DNA from: Anaerolineales bacterium
GTDB lineage: Bacteria > Chloroflexota > Anaerolineae > Anaerolineales > Villigracilaceae
Direction of reading: 5' to 3'
NCBI GenBank assembly: GCA_016789485.1
Contig: JAEURE010000169.1
Coordinates: 1 to 6,279 of the forward strand
Length of the DNA: 6,279 nucleotides
Program-made: the position numbers and the translations under genes
The notes under the pieces: model-generated
Database searches by the model: none
What the model was told of the DNA's origin: nothing
What the model saw: the letters and a program-made list of their open reading frames with translations, nothing else
In this document: positions 5,989 through 6,279 of the stretch, piece by piece
How positions within the stretch are numbered: position 1 is the stretch's first letter
How the letters are laid out: every line of letters begins with the position of its first letter

Positions 5989-6279
5989 TTACTTCGCCAA
6001 AAACCTCTTTGCTGTCTCCGCCAGCACTGCCGCGCCTACTGGCAATGCGCGCTCATCCAGATCAAACTTGGGATGATGCAGTTCGTACACTGGGCGTCCT
6101 TCGATCATCGTCCCAAGCGTGTACATGGCACCAGGAGCATCTCTTAGGAATTCAGGAAAATCCTCCGCGCCAAGTGACTTGTGCATCGGACGGACATTTC
6201 CTTCGCCAAGCAGATCCGTCCCGACCTCTGCGATCATATCCGCAACCTGTTTGTCATTGACCAGCGGCAGACCGCCAAA
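5989..6279 (-). CDS. M20-family amidohydrolase, C-terminal part (5' end outside window)
   Basis: Ninety-six residues are open from the window edge (reading FGGLPLVNDKQVAD) to a TAA at 5989-5991. They match the end of M20D metallo-amidohydrolases such as hippurate hydrolase and N-acyl amino acid or IAA-amino acid hydrolases, which cut an acyl group from an amino acid with two metal ions. The tell-tale pieces are LGAEDFPEFL, then PGAMYTLGT, the HHPKFDLDE motif with the metal-binding histidine, and LPVGAAVLAETA. An internal ATG at 6237 is not the start, since family sequence continues upstream of it. Full family members are about 390-400 residues, so about three quarters lie outside. The gene precedes the methyltransferase on the same strand, 120 bases away with the palindromic repeat between. 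Substrate and operon membership are open. Confidence 0.88.
   Translation of the reverse strand, partial: FGGLPLVNDKQVADMIAEVGTDLLGEGNVRPMHKSLGAEDFPEFLRDAPGAMYTLGTMIEGRPVYELHHPKFDLDERALPVGAAVLAETAKRFLAK

Noticed and set aside
5078..6147. Long plus-strand open frames (268 and 280 codons) opposite the methyltransferase
   Set aside because: They are the antisense of a gene with clear family motifs, their translations show no family resemblance, and one of them runs through the palindromic repeat.

Overview
The window holds six protein genes, two of them cut by its ends, on bacterial DNA. Several traits fit an Anaerolineae-type Chloroflexota genome. These are a lipoprotein with a Thr/Pro-rich linker after its signal peptide, a GTCATTGCGAG-type palindromic repeat, a heptamer tandem repeat of the AGTGGGC/AGTGGTC type, and the general style of the proteins. 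This placement is inference from memory of such genomes; there is no rRNA or other phylogenetic marker here.

Left part, plus strand (2-1635): the end-cut molybdopterin molybdenumtransferase gene moeA overlaps by one base (TAATG) with a small GNAT acetyltransferase gene, so the two are probably co-translated. A 130-base gap with a short imperfect direct repeat follows. Next, still on the plus strand (1766-3736), is a CPA2-type cation/proton antiporter whose C-terminus carries one complete UspA nucleotide-binding domain and one degenerate Usp-like domain.

Middle (3735-3778): a perfect 20-bp hairpin with T-runs on both sides ends the antiporter transcript and also the convergent minus-strand transcript.

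Right part, minus strand (6279 down to 3807): read in the direction of transcription, this starts with the C-terminal part of an M20-family amidohydrolase. A 95-bp palindromic repeat that can fold as a cloverleaf comes next and fills most of the gap. It is followed by a pterin-binding methyltransferase of the AcsE/MtgA type with all four pterin-contacting residues kept, then a rho-independent terminator, and last a secreted, lipid-anchored alpha/beta hydrolase with a full Ser-Asp-His triad.

The genes do not form one pathway. moeA points to molybdenum enzymes and the methyltransferase to folate/corrinoid C1 transfer, while the antiporter handles ion and pH homeostasis. I see no defence system, CRISPR array, integrase or transposase. 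The least ordinary elements are the cloverleaf repeat, the heptamer repeat read as part of moeA, and the antiporter-Usp fusion.
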